From contig WRFE01000015.1 of the NCBI GenBank assembly GCA_009778965.1, positions 1 through 32,082 of the forward strand: DNA of 32,082 nt. The letters are read 5' to 3'. Made by a program: the position numbers and the translations under genes. The notes under the pieces were generated by a model that worked only from the letters and a program-made list of their open reading frames with translations, was not told the origin of the DNA and made no database searches. Below, in pieces: positions 15,680-22,420 of the stretch. Source of the stretch: Candidatus Endomicrobium labiotermitis. Its GTDB lineage: Bacteria > Elusimicrobiota > Endomicrobiia > Endomicrobiales > Endomicrobiaceae. How positions within the stretch are numbered: position 1 is the stretch's first letter; each line of letters starts with the position of its first letter.

Positions 15680-16954
15680 ATGAAAAACTTAAATAAATTT
15701 ACCATTTTAGGCGTATCGTTATTTTTTCTTTTGATAACCTCATGCAAAAGCATGCAGGGAAATTCTAAGACAACCGTTCTCGAGCAGCCGGGCGAAGATA
15801 GTGTCAACGAATATGTCATTTCAGAAGTTATGAGACAGGCTCTTGCCGACACTCCCAGGAAATATATAAGGGGAATCCATCTTTCTCAATGGGTAAGCGG
15901 TCCCACGAAATTAAGAAACGCCGCCATAGAACTTTTTAATGAAACCGAGCTTAATACTGCTGTAATCACTATAAAAGAAATGGAAGGACAGGTTTATATT
16001 GACGGCGTAAAAACAGCTAATGAAATAGGTGCTTACTTTAATGCGATCCCGAATATAAAACAATATCTGAAACAGTTAAAAGACAACGATGTGTATACCG
16101 TTGCCAGAATGGTGGTCTTCAGGGATGATCTTATGACCAGAAAAAAGCCGTCTACGGCTGTAAAAAATCCCGACGGAACTATATGGGTTGACAGAAAAGG
16201 CATTGCGTGGCTTGATCCGTATAATCAAGACGCACGTAATTATAATTTAGAAATAGCTGAAAGAGCCGCGGAGTTGGGTTTTGACGAAATACAGTTTGAT
16301 TATATACGTTTCCCGTCAGACGGTCCTACAAGAAACTGCAGATATAAAAATAAGAATCATAACGCGGCAGACGCTTCGGACGCGATTGTAGAATTTTTGA
16401 AACAGGCCAATGAAAGACTAAAGCCTAAAGGCGTTAAAATATCAATAGATGTTTTCGGACTGACTACTACGGCAAGAGATGATATGGGTATAGGGCAGAG
16501 AATAGTTGAAATGTCCGAATGGGTTGATTATGTAAGTCCGATGGTTTATCCGTCTCATTATGCTAAAGGCGAGTACGGTATTGAAGACCCTAACAAATCT
16601 CCTTACGAAACTGTTTATATAGCTATGGAAGGGGCTCTGAGAAGAATTCCGGCTGAAAAACTCCGCCCGTGGCTGCAGGATTTTTCCATGGGACATAAAT
16701 ACGGGAAAGACGAAGTGCGAGCCCAGATACAGGCATGTTATGATAACGAAATAGGAGACTGGCTGCTTTGGAATCCAAGATGCATTTATACAAGAGAAGC
16801 GTTAAAAGAAAAGAAATCCGGAGTTGACAGGTCTTTTGAGAAAAGCAATCCGCCCACGACTTTGATGATAAGAACACAGGAAAGATTAGAAAGATTGGAA
16901 AGATTGGAAAGATTGGAAAGAGAAAAAGCGGAAAAGTCTGAAACCGGCAAATAA
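15680..16954 (+). CDS. Lipoprotein with DUF4015 putative glycoside hydrolase domain
   Basis: A 424-residue lipoprotein. I place the start at ATG 15680, which gives MKNLNKFTILGVS...LLITSC with a lipobox at Cys22. The in-frame TTG at 15638 would put a charged 14-residue tail before the signal peptide and overlaps the promoter. Residues about 55-400 match the DUF4015/COG1306 putative glycosidase barrel: GIHLSQWVSGP, VARMVVFRDD, WLDPYNQDARNYNLEIA, FDEIQFDYIRFPSDG with acidic candidates for catalysis, ISIDVFGLTT, YVSPMVYPSHY and RPWLQDF. The substrate is unknown; a surface or wall polysaccharide is likely given the lipid anchor. The C-terminus ends in four to five Leu-Glu-Arg repeats encoded by a 9-bp tandem repeat. 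Confidence 0.85.
   Translation: MKNLNKFTILGVSLFFLLITSCKSMQGNSKTTVLEQPGEDSVNEYVISEVMRQALADTPRKYIRGIHLSQWVSGPTKLRNAAIELFNETELNTAVITIKEMEGQVYIDGVKTANEIGAYFNAIPNIKQYLKQLKDNDVYTVARMVVFRDDLMTRKKPSTAVKNPDGTIWVDRKGIAWLDPYNQDARNYNLEIAERAAELGFDEIQFDYIRFPSDGPTRNCRYKNKNHNAADASDAIVEFLKQANERLKPKGVKISIDVFGLTTTARDDMGIGQRIVEMSEWVDYVSPMVYPSHYAKGEYGIEDPNKSPYETVYIAMEGALRRIPAEKLRPWLQDFSMGHKYGKDEVRAQIQACYDNEIGDWLLWNPRCIYTREALKEKKSGVDRSFEKSNPPTTLMIRTQERLERLERLERLEREKAEKSETGK
16880..16922 (+). repeat. 9-bp tandem repeat encoding Leu-Glu-Arg units
   Basis: Four units of GAAAGATTG (the first ends in A) plus a partial fifth lie near the 3' end of the DUF4015 gene. Each unit is three codons, so copy-number change would keep the reading frame and only lengthen a charged C-terminal helix. 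Confidence 0.85.
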
Positions 16955-16964
16955 AAATAAAATT

Positions 16965-16993
16965 TTGACATATATCGAAGCATTTGTTATAAT
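16965..16993 (+). promoter_or_regulatory. Consensus sigma70 promoter of the DUF948-like gene
   Basis: Perfect TTGACA (16965-16970), 17-bp spacer and perfect TATAAT (16988-16993). Transcription should begin at about 16999-17001, next to the ATG at 17002, so the message is probably leaderless. It is the strongest promoter in the window by sequence and also lies upstream of the YtxH gene and two tRNAs. Confidence 0.9.
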
Positions 16994-17001
16994 AGCCAAT
17001 T

Positions 17002-17271
17002 ATGAGTTTAAATTCTCTGATTATTATTTCTTTAATAGTTGTTTCCATAGCGGCAATTTTTGTTACTATTTATTTAATAATTACGCTTGTTCAGATAACA
17101 AAAGCGTCGAAAGAACTTGAGCTTGCTTTGCAGAAAGTAAACGTAGAACTTGATACGGTTAATAAAATTTCCAGCAAAGTCGTTAATATAACTGAAAAAA
17201 TATCTTCTCCGATTATGTCTGCAGCATCGGTTATTTGCTATATTCTTTCGGGAATAAAATCAAAAAAGTAG
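17002..17271 (+). CDS. DUF948-like membrane protein
   Basis: An 89-residue protein with one N-terminal membrane helix (about residues 5-30, LIIISLIVVSIAAIFVTIYLI) followed by a helical, coiled-coil-like stretch (KASKELELALQKVNVELDTVNKISSKVVNITEKI). This layout matches the DUF948 family, small membrane proteins of unknown function often found beside YtxH proteins. There is no Shine-Dalgarno because the predicted transcript begins at or within a few nt of the ATG. The YtxH-like gene follows after 15 nt with a strong AGGAGGG site, so the pair forms an operon. Confidence 0.8.
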   Translation: MSLNSLIIISLIVVSIAAIFVTIYLIITLVQITKASKELELALQKVNVELDTVNKISSKVVNITEKISSPIMSAASVICYILSGIKSKK

Positions 17272-17286
17272 GTTCAGGAGGGTAAA

Positions 17287-17574
17287 ATGTGTGATAAAAA
17301 AGACACTCTTTTGGCTTTTATTTTGGGCGGAATAGTAGGCGCCGCGATAGGAGTTTTATATGCTCCTAAATCCGGAAGAGAAACAAGATATAATATAAAA
17401 AGATTCGGTGAAGAATTCGCCGATACAGTTAATGATTTAAGCGACGATTTTAAAGAAACCGGCCGTAAAATGTATGAAGAAAGCCGTGAAAAAGTATTGT
17501 CAAGCAAAGATAAAATAGACGAAGCTCTTGCAGCCGGTAAAAAGGCTTTTGAAAAATACGCAAAAGAAGATTAA
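17287..17574 (+). CDS. YtxH-domain protein
   Basis: A 95-residue protein with an N-terminal glycine-rich hydrophobic segment and signature (LGGIVGAAIGVLYAPKSGRETR, residues about 14-35) of the YtxH family. A charged helical tail follows, with alternating Asp/Glu and Lys (FADTVNDLSDDFKETGRKMYEESREK). Family members are small membrane-associated proteins linked to stress in Bacillus, with no known enzymatic role. It is translated from AGGAGGG directly after the DUF948-like gene. The tRNA-Phe gene starts only 9 nt after its stop, so the mRNA and the tRNAs are probably cut from one transcript. Confidence 0.88.
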   Translation: MCDKKDTLLAFILGGIVGAAIGVLYAPKSGRETRYNIKRFGEEFADTVNDLSDDFKETGRKMYEESREKVLSSKDKIDEALAAGKKAFEKYAKED

Positions 17575-17583
17575 TAGAAGCAA

Positions 17584-17656
17584 GCCGAGGTAGCTCAGTC
17601 GGTAGAGCAACGGTCTGAAAAACCGTGTGTCGGCAGTTCGATTCTGCCCCTCGGCA
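17584..17656 (+). tRNA. tRNA-Phe (GAA)
   Basis: A 73-nt cloverleaf. The acceptor arm GCCGAGG pairs with CCTCGGC. The D-arm is TAGCTCAGTCGGTAGAGCA. The anticodon loop CTGAAAA gives GAA. The T-arm is GGCAG TTCGATT CTGCC. The discriminator base is A. CCA is not encoded. Confidence 0.95.
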
Positions 17657-17678
17657 TATTTTTATGCCTTAAATAAAT

Positions 17679-17751
17679 GCCGATGTAGCTCAGTTGGTAG
17701 AGCAATTGCTTCGTAAGCAATGGGTCGTAGGTTCAAATCCTATCATCGGCT
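17679..17751 (+). tRNA. tRNA-Thr (CGU)
   Basis: A 73-nt cloverleaf. The acceptor arm GCCGATG pairs with CATCGGC. The D-arm is TAGCTCAGTTGGTAGAGCA. The anticodon arm ATTGC TTCGTAA GCAAT reads CGU, for the ACG codon. The T-arm contains GGTTCAAATCC. The discriminator base is T, with no encoded CCA. It lies 22 nt after tRNA-Phe, probably on the same transcript. Confidence 0.93.
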
Positions 17752-17847
17752 GATCTGAACACTAAACCTTAACCATATATAAAATCCAACCTTAAGTAAT
17801 TATCAAATCTAACTATTGAATGCCTTAAGCAAAAAATAAAAAAGTCA

Positions 17848-17876
17848 TTGCAATTAAATACAATATGCATTATGCT
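17848..17876 (+). promoter_or_regulatory. Putative sigma70 promoter of the SpoVG-like gene
   Basis: TTGCAA (17848-17853), 17-bp spacer, TATGCT (17871-17876). Transcription would start near 17883, 5 nt before the ATG at 17888. AGGA at 17878-17881 would then be barely included or lost. Part of the upstream sequence (AAGCAAA followed by an A-rich run) weakly resembles the 26-bp blocks before the promoters at 15638 and 21386. Confidence 0.5.
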
Positions 17877-17887
17877 TAGGAATATTT

Positions 17888-18460
17888 ATGAATTTTTTGA
17901 AAATATTATCAGTTTTTGCGGTGGTACTGTTTTTTGCGCATTTGGTTTATGCTGACATTAAAGTCACGAGTGTAGAAAAGAGCGGAGCAGAATACAGCAT
18001 AAGCTTTAATAATTCTATAAAAGTATCCGGTATAAAACTGATAAATAAAGACGGGAAAAATGATATAGAATTTCCGTTTTATATAAGTAAGGGCGTTATA
18101 CATAAGCAGATTTCAGTATTAAACAGGGATTACAGAAAATATCTGATAAACTCTATTGAAAAAGGTTTAGCGTCGGATATTGACAACGCAAATGACAGGG
18201 TAAGTTTTAAAATAAATAAATTCAGCGCTTTGAAAAATCATAAATCAATAAAAGCTTTTATGTCGGTTATTTTTGACGGATTGATAGAAGTTGAGTGTCG
18301 TGTTTTAAGCGGGAAAAACGGATTGTGGATAGCTTGGCCTTCTGTTAAAAAAGAATCGGGCTGGAGCGGGGTTTTTGAGTTTACGAATCTAAAATTAAAA
18401 AATAAAGTTGAATCGGCATTAATCCTATACTACAATGATAAAAATGAAAACGGAAAATAA
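17888..18460 (+). CDS. Exported protein with two SpoVG-like domains
   Basis: A 190-residue protein with a clear signal peptide (residues 1-22, cut after LVYA). The mature part appears to be two SpoVG-like units. Unit 1 (about 23-97) has FNNSIKVSGIKLINKDGKNDIEFPFYISKG. Unit 2 (about 102-185) has KAFMSVIFDGLIEVECRVLSGKNGLWIAWPS. It aligns with the SpoVG pattern of an Ile/Val-rich strand, V-x-x-I-R-V-I-x-G-x-N-G-L-F-V-A-x-P-S, and a C-terminal helix matching KIQDAVLxEY (here KVESALILYY). Known SpoVG proteins are cytoplasmic nucleic-acid binders of about 95 residues, so export and duplication are both unusual. Its last 26 nt overlap the first diguanylate cyclase gene. Function unknown; the SpoVG assignment is from motif reading only. 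Confidence 0.75.
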   Translation: MNFLKILSVFAVVLFFAHLVYADIKVTSVEKSGAEYSISFNNSIKVSGIKLINKDGKNDIEFPFYISKGVIHKQISVLNRDYRKYLINSIEKGLASDIDNANDRVSFKINKFSALKNHKSIKAFMSVIFDGLIEVECRVLSGKNGLWIAWPSVKKESGWSGVFEFTNLKLKNKVESALILYYNDKNENGK

Positions 18461-19823
18461 AAAACACAGCGACAGCATATTAGATATTTTAAGTACCGTA
18501 GGGCTGCCTGTTTTGTCAGGAGCTTTTTTTATTGTATGGGTTATTAATTTTCTTGAAAATCCTATAATTACCTTTCCTCTTATTTCAATATTAATACTTG
18601 CTTTGTATTTTTTTTCCGGAAGTATTTACAGCGGACTTCTTACGGTTTTTGCGGTTGTAGCCGGAGTAGTAGGCGTTATTTTTGTGGAAAGTTCTTCGCA
18701 AGCTTATTATGTGCTTGCGGGATGCGCAATCGTAACTGCTTTTTACTTTCTTTTTGATATGTATAAAGAAAGCTATTTGTCTATGAAAAACGGAAAATCC
18801 GAAGAATATGAAACTCTTGAAAGAGAAAATGCCATAAAAGATTCCGAGATATTGGAGAATAAAAAGAGAAGCGCGTCCATAATGCAGCAGATAAAAAATT
18901 TTCGCCAAATAGGAAGAATGATACAAACCTTTCAGGCGTCTCTTGACGAAGAAGAAATAATAATGAAATCCGGGGATCTTGCAGCGCAGTTTATCGGCAT
19001 AGGCAACTGGAAATTGAAAAAAAATGTTCACGGCGACGTTTTTGCCAGCTATATAAAAAACACGGGGCTGCCGTTAATTGTTACAGATATTTCCAAAGAT
19101 AAACGTTTTACGCTTTCAAAAAACAGATATTTATCGGTTATTGCCGTTCCTGTGGAAGTCAACGGAAGTTTCTGGGGAATAATAAAAGGGACTTCTTATA
19201 AAGCTAACAGTTTTAATGATTCTGATTTAAGGCTTTTGTCAATATTGTCGGGAATCGTAAGCACGGTTTTAAACAATGCCTATCTTTATAAAAAAGCCCG
19301 CGATTTAGCTATAACCGACGGTTTGACTGGACTTTTTACGCAAAATTATTTTAAGGAAAGGCTTAAAGAAGAAATAAACCGTTCCAAAAGCAATAATGTA
19401 TCTTTGGCTGTAGGTCTTTTAGACGTAGATTTTTTTAAAAAAATCAATGATACTTACGGACATCAGGCTGGAGACGCTATTTTGCGTCAGGTAGCCCTGC
19501 TTTTAAGAGGAAGATTCAGGGAAACGGATTTAATTGCCAGATACGGCGGAGAGGAGTTCGGCGTAATAATGCTTCACACTGATTCAAAAGAGGCCTTTAA
19601 AGTATTAGAAGAGATAAGGACTATAATTGAAGCGGAAAGATTTTTTATTCCTACGGAGAGTTATTCTCCTATACAGGTTAGAATTACCGTAAGCATAGGT
19701 TTTGCGGAACTCAGACAGTATAATTCTCTGATTGAAAATGAGCTTATCAAAAAAGCCGACAGCGCTTTGTATAAAGCGAAAAATTCCGGAAGAAACAGGA
19801 CGGTTGAATTCATTGATTATTAA
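18435..19823 (+). CDS. Membrane GAF-GGDEF diguanylate cyclase
   Basis: A 462-residue protein that should make cyclic di-GMP from two GTP. Three to four hydrophobic segments fill residues 18-110. A coiled-coil-rich linker (about 115-150) and a GAF-like sensor domain (about 155-285, with GLPLIVTDISKDKRF and VPVEVNGSFWGIIKG) follow. The GGDEF domain begins ITDGLTGLFTQNYF. The active site reads GGEEF (residues 371-375), with metal-binding Asp in LDVDFFKKINDTYGH. An inhibitory-site RxxD (Arg362 to Asp365) stands five residues before it, so product feedback is likely. ATG 18435 lies inside the SpoVG-like gene, with another ATG at 18444. No ribosome site is visible, so translation is probably coupled. 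Confidence 0.92.
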   Translation: MIKMKTENKKHSDSILDILSTVGLPVLSGAFFIVWVINFLENPIITFPLISILILALYFFSGSIYSGLLTVFAVVAGVVGVIFVESSSQAYYVLAGCAIVTAFYFLFDMYKESYLSMKNGKSEEYETLERENAIKDSEILENKKRSASIMQQIKNFRQIGRMIQTFQASLDEEEIIMKSGDLAAQFIGIGNWKLKKNVHGDVFASYIKNTGLPLIVTDISKDKRFTLSKNRYLSVIAVPVEVNGSFWGIIKGTSYKANSFNDSDLRLLSILSGIVSTVLNNAYLYKKARDLAITDGLTGLFTQNYFKERLKEEINRSKSNNVSLAVGLLDVDFFKKINDTYGHQAGDAILRQVALLLRGRFRETDLIARYGGEEFGVIMLHTDSKEAFKVLEEIRTIIEAERFFIPTESYSPIQVRITVSIGFAELRQYNSLIENELIKKADSALYKAKNSGRNRTVEFIDY

Positions 19824-21162
19824 AAAGGTATTTCCCATTATCACGGCTGCTGCAGTTGTTTTGACGCTTTATTTTATTTTAAATAACGGCATCGGGATAA
19901 TAGTCTGGTCGTATTTTCTGGTTCTTGCCGGATTATACTGTGCCAAATTTTACAGAATAATCGCTCCGGTATGCAGCGTTTTTGCCGTGGCTGTAATAAT
20001 AAAATATTTCGGCGTTTATCCGTATTCTGTTTCAATAACCGCCGTGGTCTTTATTTCCGTTATAGCGATTCCGTATTATTATTTTGAAAAAACCGGAAAA
20101 GAAGAAAAAGAGTTGTCCGATAAAAATTTAAAGCTGAAAAATAAATATACGGAAATTATTGCGGAACATTCTTATGCGGTTACGGAAAGACAGAGATATG
20201 AGGATATGATTGAACGTATAATGCAGCTTTACATTATAGGAAGAGATTTGTCCAAAGACATGCTTGTGGAAGAGTATGTGGGAACTATAATGAAAAGTCT
20301 CCTGCCTAGAACAGGAATTATAAGCATAAATATTTTCGACAGAGTAAAAAACGAATGGAAACCGCTTGCTTTTTCGAAACAGTATCAGCAGAAAGACTGG
20401 GAATTGTATATGCAGTTTGGAAAACCTCTGAATAATGAAATAAGATATGTAGTTATAGATAATCCGCCGTTTTGTTCGCGCGATTATAAAACGGTATTTT
20501 GGCCTTTGAAAATTGAAAACGAGCTTTTAGGATGTATTATAATCGTTTGCGAAAAAGATTATGCTTCAAGATATACTCAGGAAGGAGCCATTTTTGGCCC
20601 GCAGATAGCGTTGGGAACTAAAAGAATAAAGCTTTTCAGCGAAATAAGCGAGAAAACAAGGACTGACGGTCTTACGGGACTATATCTTAAACGTTATTTT
20701 ATGGAAAGGCTTCAGGCTGAAGTCCAGAGAGAAAAACGTTATTCAGGCGGTTTTTACATTTTAATGCTGGATCTTGACCATTTTAAGACTGTAAACGACA
20801 CATACGGACATCTTGTAGGGGATAAAGTTCTCTGTTCTATCGCAAAAATGCTTGTCGATTGTATTCGTCCCGGAGATTTGGTAGGAAGATACGGCGGTGA
20901 AGAATTCATAATATTTATGTCTTTGGCGTCTAAAGACGAAGCCGTTTCCATTGCGCAAAATATTATTGATACAGTTCAAAAGAAAAAATATAAAGAAAAT
21001 GACGAAAAATTCAACGTTACCATAAGCGTAGGAATAAGCAATTATCCCGAAGACGCTGAGAGTATAGATCAAATAATTTCTGCCGCAGATAAAGCTTTAT
21101 ACAAAGCCAAACAAAACGGCAGAAACCAGCTTGTAGTTTACGATAAAAATCTTAGGCTATAA
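19804..21162 (+). CDS. Membrane GAF-GGDEF diguanylate cyclase, second copy
   Basis: A 452-residue protein with the same plan as its neighbour. Hydrophobic segments fill residues about 8-95, followed by a charged helical linker, a divergent GAF-like region (about 150-275) and a GGDEF domain starting RTDGLTGLYLKRYF. The active site is GGEEF (residues 364-368), LDLDHFKTVNDTYGH carries the metal-binding Asp, and RPGD (355-358) is an intact inhibitory site. Start choice is uncertain. An ATG at 19732 would overlap the upstream gene by 92 nt and add charged residues read from its GGDEF end. TTG 19804 (AGGA just upstream) or TTG 19813 fits the membrane start better. The two cyclases probably arose by duplication but are quite diverged outside the GGDEF domain. 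Confidence 0.88.
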   Translation: MNSLIIKKVFPIITAAAVVLTLYFILNNGIGIIVWSYFLVLAGLYCAKFYRIIAPVCSVFAVAVIIKYFGVYPYSVSITAVVFISVIAIPYYYFEKTGKEEKELSDKNLKLKNKYTEIIAEHSYAVTERQRYEDMIERIMQLYIIGRDLSKDMLVEEYVGTIMKSLLPRTGIISINIFDRVKNEWKPLAFSKQYQQKDWELYMQFGKPLNNEIRYVVIDNPPFCSRDYKTVFWPLKIENELLGCIIIVCEKDYASRYTQEGAIFGPQIALGTKRIKLFSEISEKTRTDGLTGLYLKRYFMERLQAEVQREKRYSGGFYILMLDLDHFKTVNDTYGHLVGDKVLCSIAKMLVDCIRPGDLVGRYGGEEFIIFMSLASKDEAVSIAQNIIDTVQKKKYKENDEKFNVTISVGISNYPEDAESIDQIISAADKALYKAKQNGRNQLVVYDKNLRL

Positions 21163-21211
21163 ACCCCACATTTATCATTTGGTAAATCCATTTTTGTCTT
21201 TAAATCACCGG

Positions 21212-21375
21212 GTTTTGTTTGCGACAGGCGCATTATTGCGTCCATGAGTGAGTGTTTTTTAAGATTAACAAATTCAACTGTTTGAGCATAAACAGTAATG
21301 TGTTGTTTTATGCGAGTTGTTGAAATTGCTTGAAAAATACGAACGAATGCAATTCAGCGCCAAAGCAAATAAAAC
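21212..21375. repeat. Long imperfect palindrome upstream of pfkA
   Basis: The gap between the second cyclase and pfkA is an inverted repeat of about 164 bp. The outer arms 21212-21239 (GTTTTGTTTGC...GGCGCATTATTGC) and 21349-21375 (GCAATTCAGCGCC...) are complementary with a few mismatches. Inner arms (AACAAATTCAACTGTTTGAGC against GCGAGTTGTTGAAATTGCTT) also pair. The right outer arm contains the 26-bp block shared with 15601-15626. I see no open frame or transposase remnant in it. Confidence 0.65.
21349..21374 (+). repeat. 26-bp promoter-upstream block, copy 2
   Basis: Identical to 15601-15626. It ends 11 bp before the pfkA -35 hexamer, the same spacing as in the other copy. It forms the right end of the long palindrome at 21212-21375. 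Confidence 0.75.
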
Positions 21376-21385
21376 AAAAATAGTA

Positions 21386-21414
21386 TTGCTCAAGCGTTAA
21401 TAAAAGTGTAAAAT
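21386..21414 (+). promoter_or_regulatory. Sigma70-like promoter of pfkA
   Basis: TTGCTC (21386-21391), 17-bp spacer, TAAAAT (21409-21414). Transcription would start near 21421, leaving a leader of about 24 nt with TAGGAGA before the ATG. It probably serves pfkA, tyrS and the lipoprotein genes downstream. Confidence 0.6.
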
Positions 21415-21444
21415 AATAACAATTATTCTGCATAGGAGATTACT

Positions 21445-22407
21445 ATGGCAAAAAAAATAGGTATTATAACCTCCGGAGGCGATGCTCCCGGAATGAACGC
21501 TGCTGTCCGCGCCGTGACAAGGTACGGTATTTATCTCGGATATCAGATGATAGGAATCAGACGCGGATTCAGAGGGCTTCTTGAAGATGATTTTGCGACT
21601 CTTACATTGCGTTCCGTAAGCGGAATTATAAATACGGGCGGTACGATTCTTCATACAGGAAGATGTCCTGAAACTAAAACAAAAACCGGAATGAACAGAG
21701 CCGTAAATACGATTAAAGAACTAGGCATTGACGGTTTGATAATCATAGGCGGAGACGGTTCTCTTGCCGCGGGCAACGCTATTTCCAAACACGGAATAAA
21801 AGTTATTAATATTCCAGCGTCAATTGATAATGATATTTGCGGAACGGATGAAACAATCGGTTATGACACAGCTTTAAATACCGCTGTTGAAGCTATTGAC
21901 AAAATAAGGGATACCGCGACAAGTCATGACAGGATTTTTGTTGTGGAAATTATGGGTAGAGAACACGGTTTTCTTACTTTAGATGTGGGAATCGCCGCGG
22001 GCTGTGAATATATTGTTGTTCCTGAAATAAAGCCGGATATGAAAAAACTTGCCGAGGAACTTACAAAAGGAAAAGAAAGGGGTAAAACCTCTGAAATTAT
22101 AGCTTTTGCGGAAGGCTGTGGCTCTTCTGCGGCTTTTGCGAAACAAGTAGCGGATATGACGGGGCTCGAAGTAAGAGTGAGTAATCTGGGTTATATACAG
22201 CGCGGCGGCAGACCAAGCGCAAGAACAAGAATTTTAGCTTCTAAATTCGGTTACGCGGCGGTGCATTTGTTTCACAACGGCGAGTATAATAAGCTTGTCG
22301 GAATTACAAACGGAAAAATTTCTTCAATGCCTATCAGTAAGGCTATAGCATGTGAAAAGAAGTTTGACGATAAGGCATTTAAGATTTTAAGAAACTTGTC
22401 GGTATAA
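21445..22407 (+). CDS. pfkA: ATP-dependent 6-phosphofructokinase
   Basis: A 320-residue enzyme phosphorylating fructose-6-phosphate to fructose-1,6-bisphosphate in glycolysis. Motifs are [15 protein letters not shown] (nucleotide site), [10 protein letters not shown] and [16 protein letters not shown] with catalytic Asp128, [14 protein letters not shown] for substrate binding, and [15 protein letters not shown]. Gly105 in GGDGS, with no Lys in the PASIDND motif, points to ATP rather than pyrophosphate as donor, since PPi enzymes carry Asp and Lys at these places. Length fits the bacterial ATP-PfkA group. The start follows TAGGAGA by 8 nt. tyrS begins 13 nt downstream. Confidence 0.96.
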   Translation: MAKKIGIITSGGDAPGMNAAVRAVTRYGIYLGYQMIGIRRGFRGLLEDDFATLTLRSVSGIINTGGTILHTGRCPETKTKTGMNRAVNTIKELGIDGLIIIGGDGSLAAGNAISKHGIKVINIPASIDNDICGTDETIGYDTALNTAVEAIDKIRDTATSHDRIFVVEIMGREHGFLTLDVGIAAGCEYIVVPEIKPDMKKLAEELTKGKERGKTSEIIAFAEGCGSSAAFAKQVADMTGLEVRVSNLGYIQRGGRPSARTRILASKFGYAAVHLFHNGEYNKLVGITNGKISSMPISKAIACEKKFDDKAFKILRNLSV

Positions 22408-22420
22408 TAAGGAAAACACG

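Noticed and set aside
15532-15852. Minus-strand frame of 106 codons across the rpe-lipoprotein gap
   Set aside because: It crosses the promoter and the lipoprotein start, has no ribosome site and no recognisable domain.
16623-17048. Minus-strand frame of 141 codons overlapping the end of the DUF4015 gene
   Set aside because: It is antisense to a well-supported gene and to a consensus promoter, and its FPIFPIF repeats are only the antisense of the Leu-Glu-Arg repeat.
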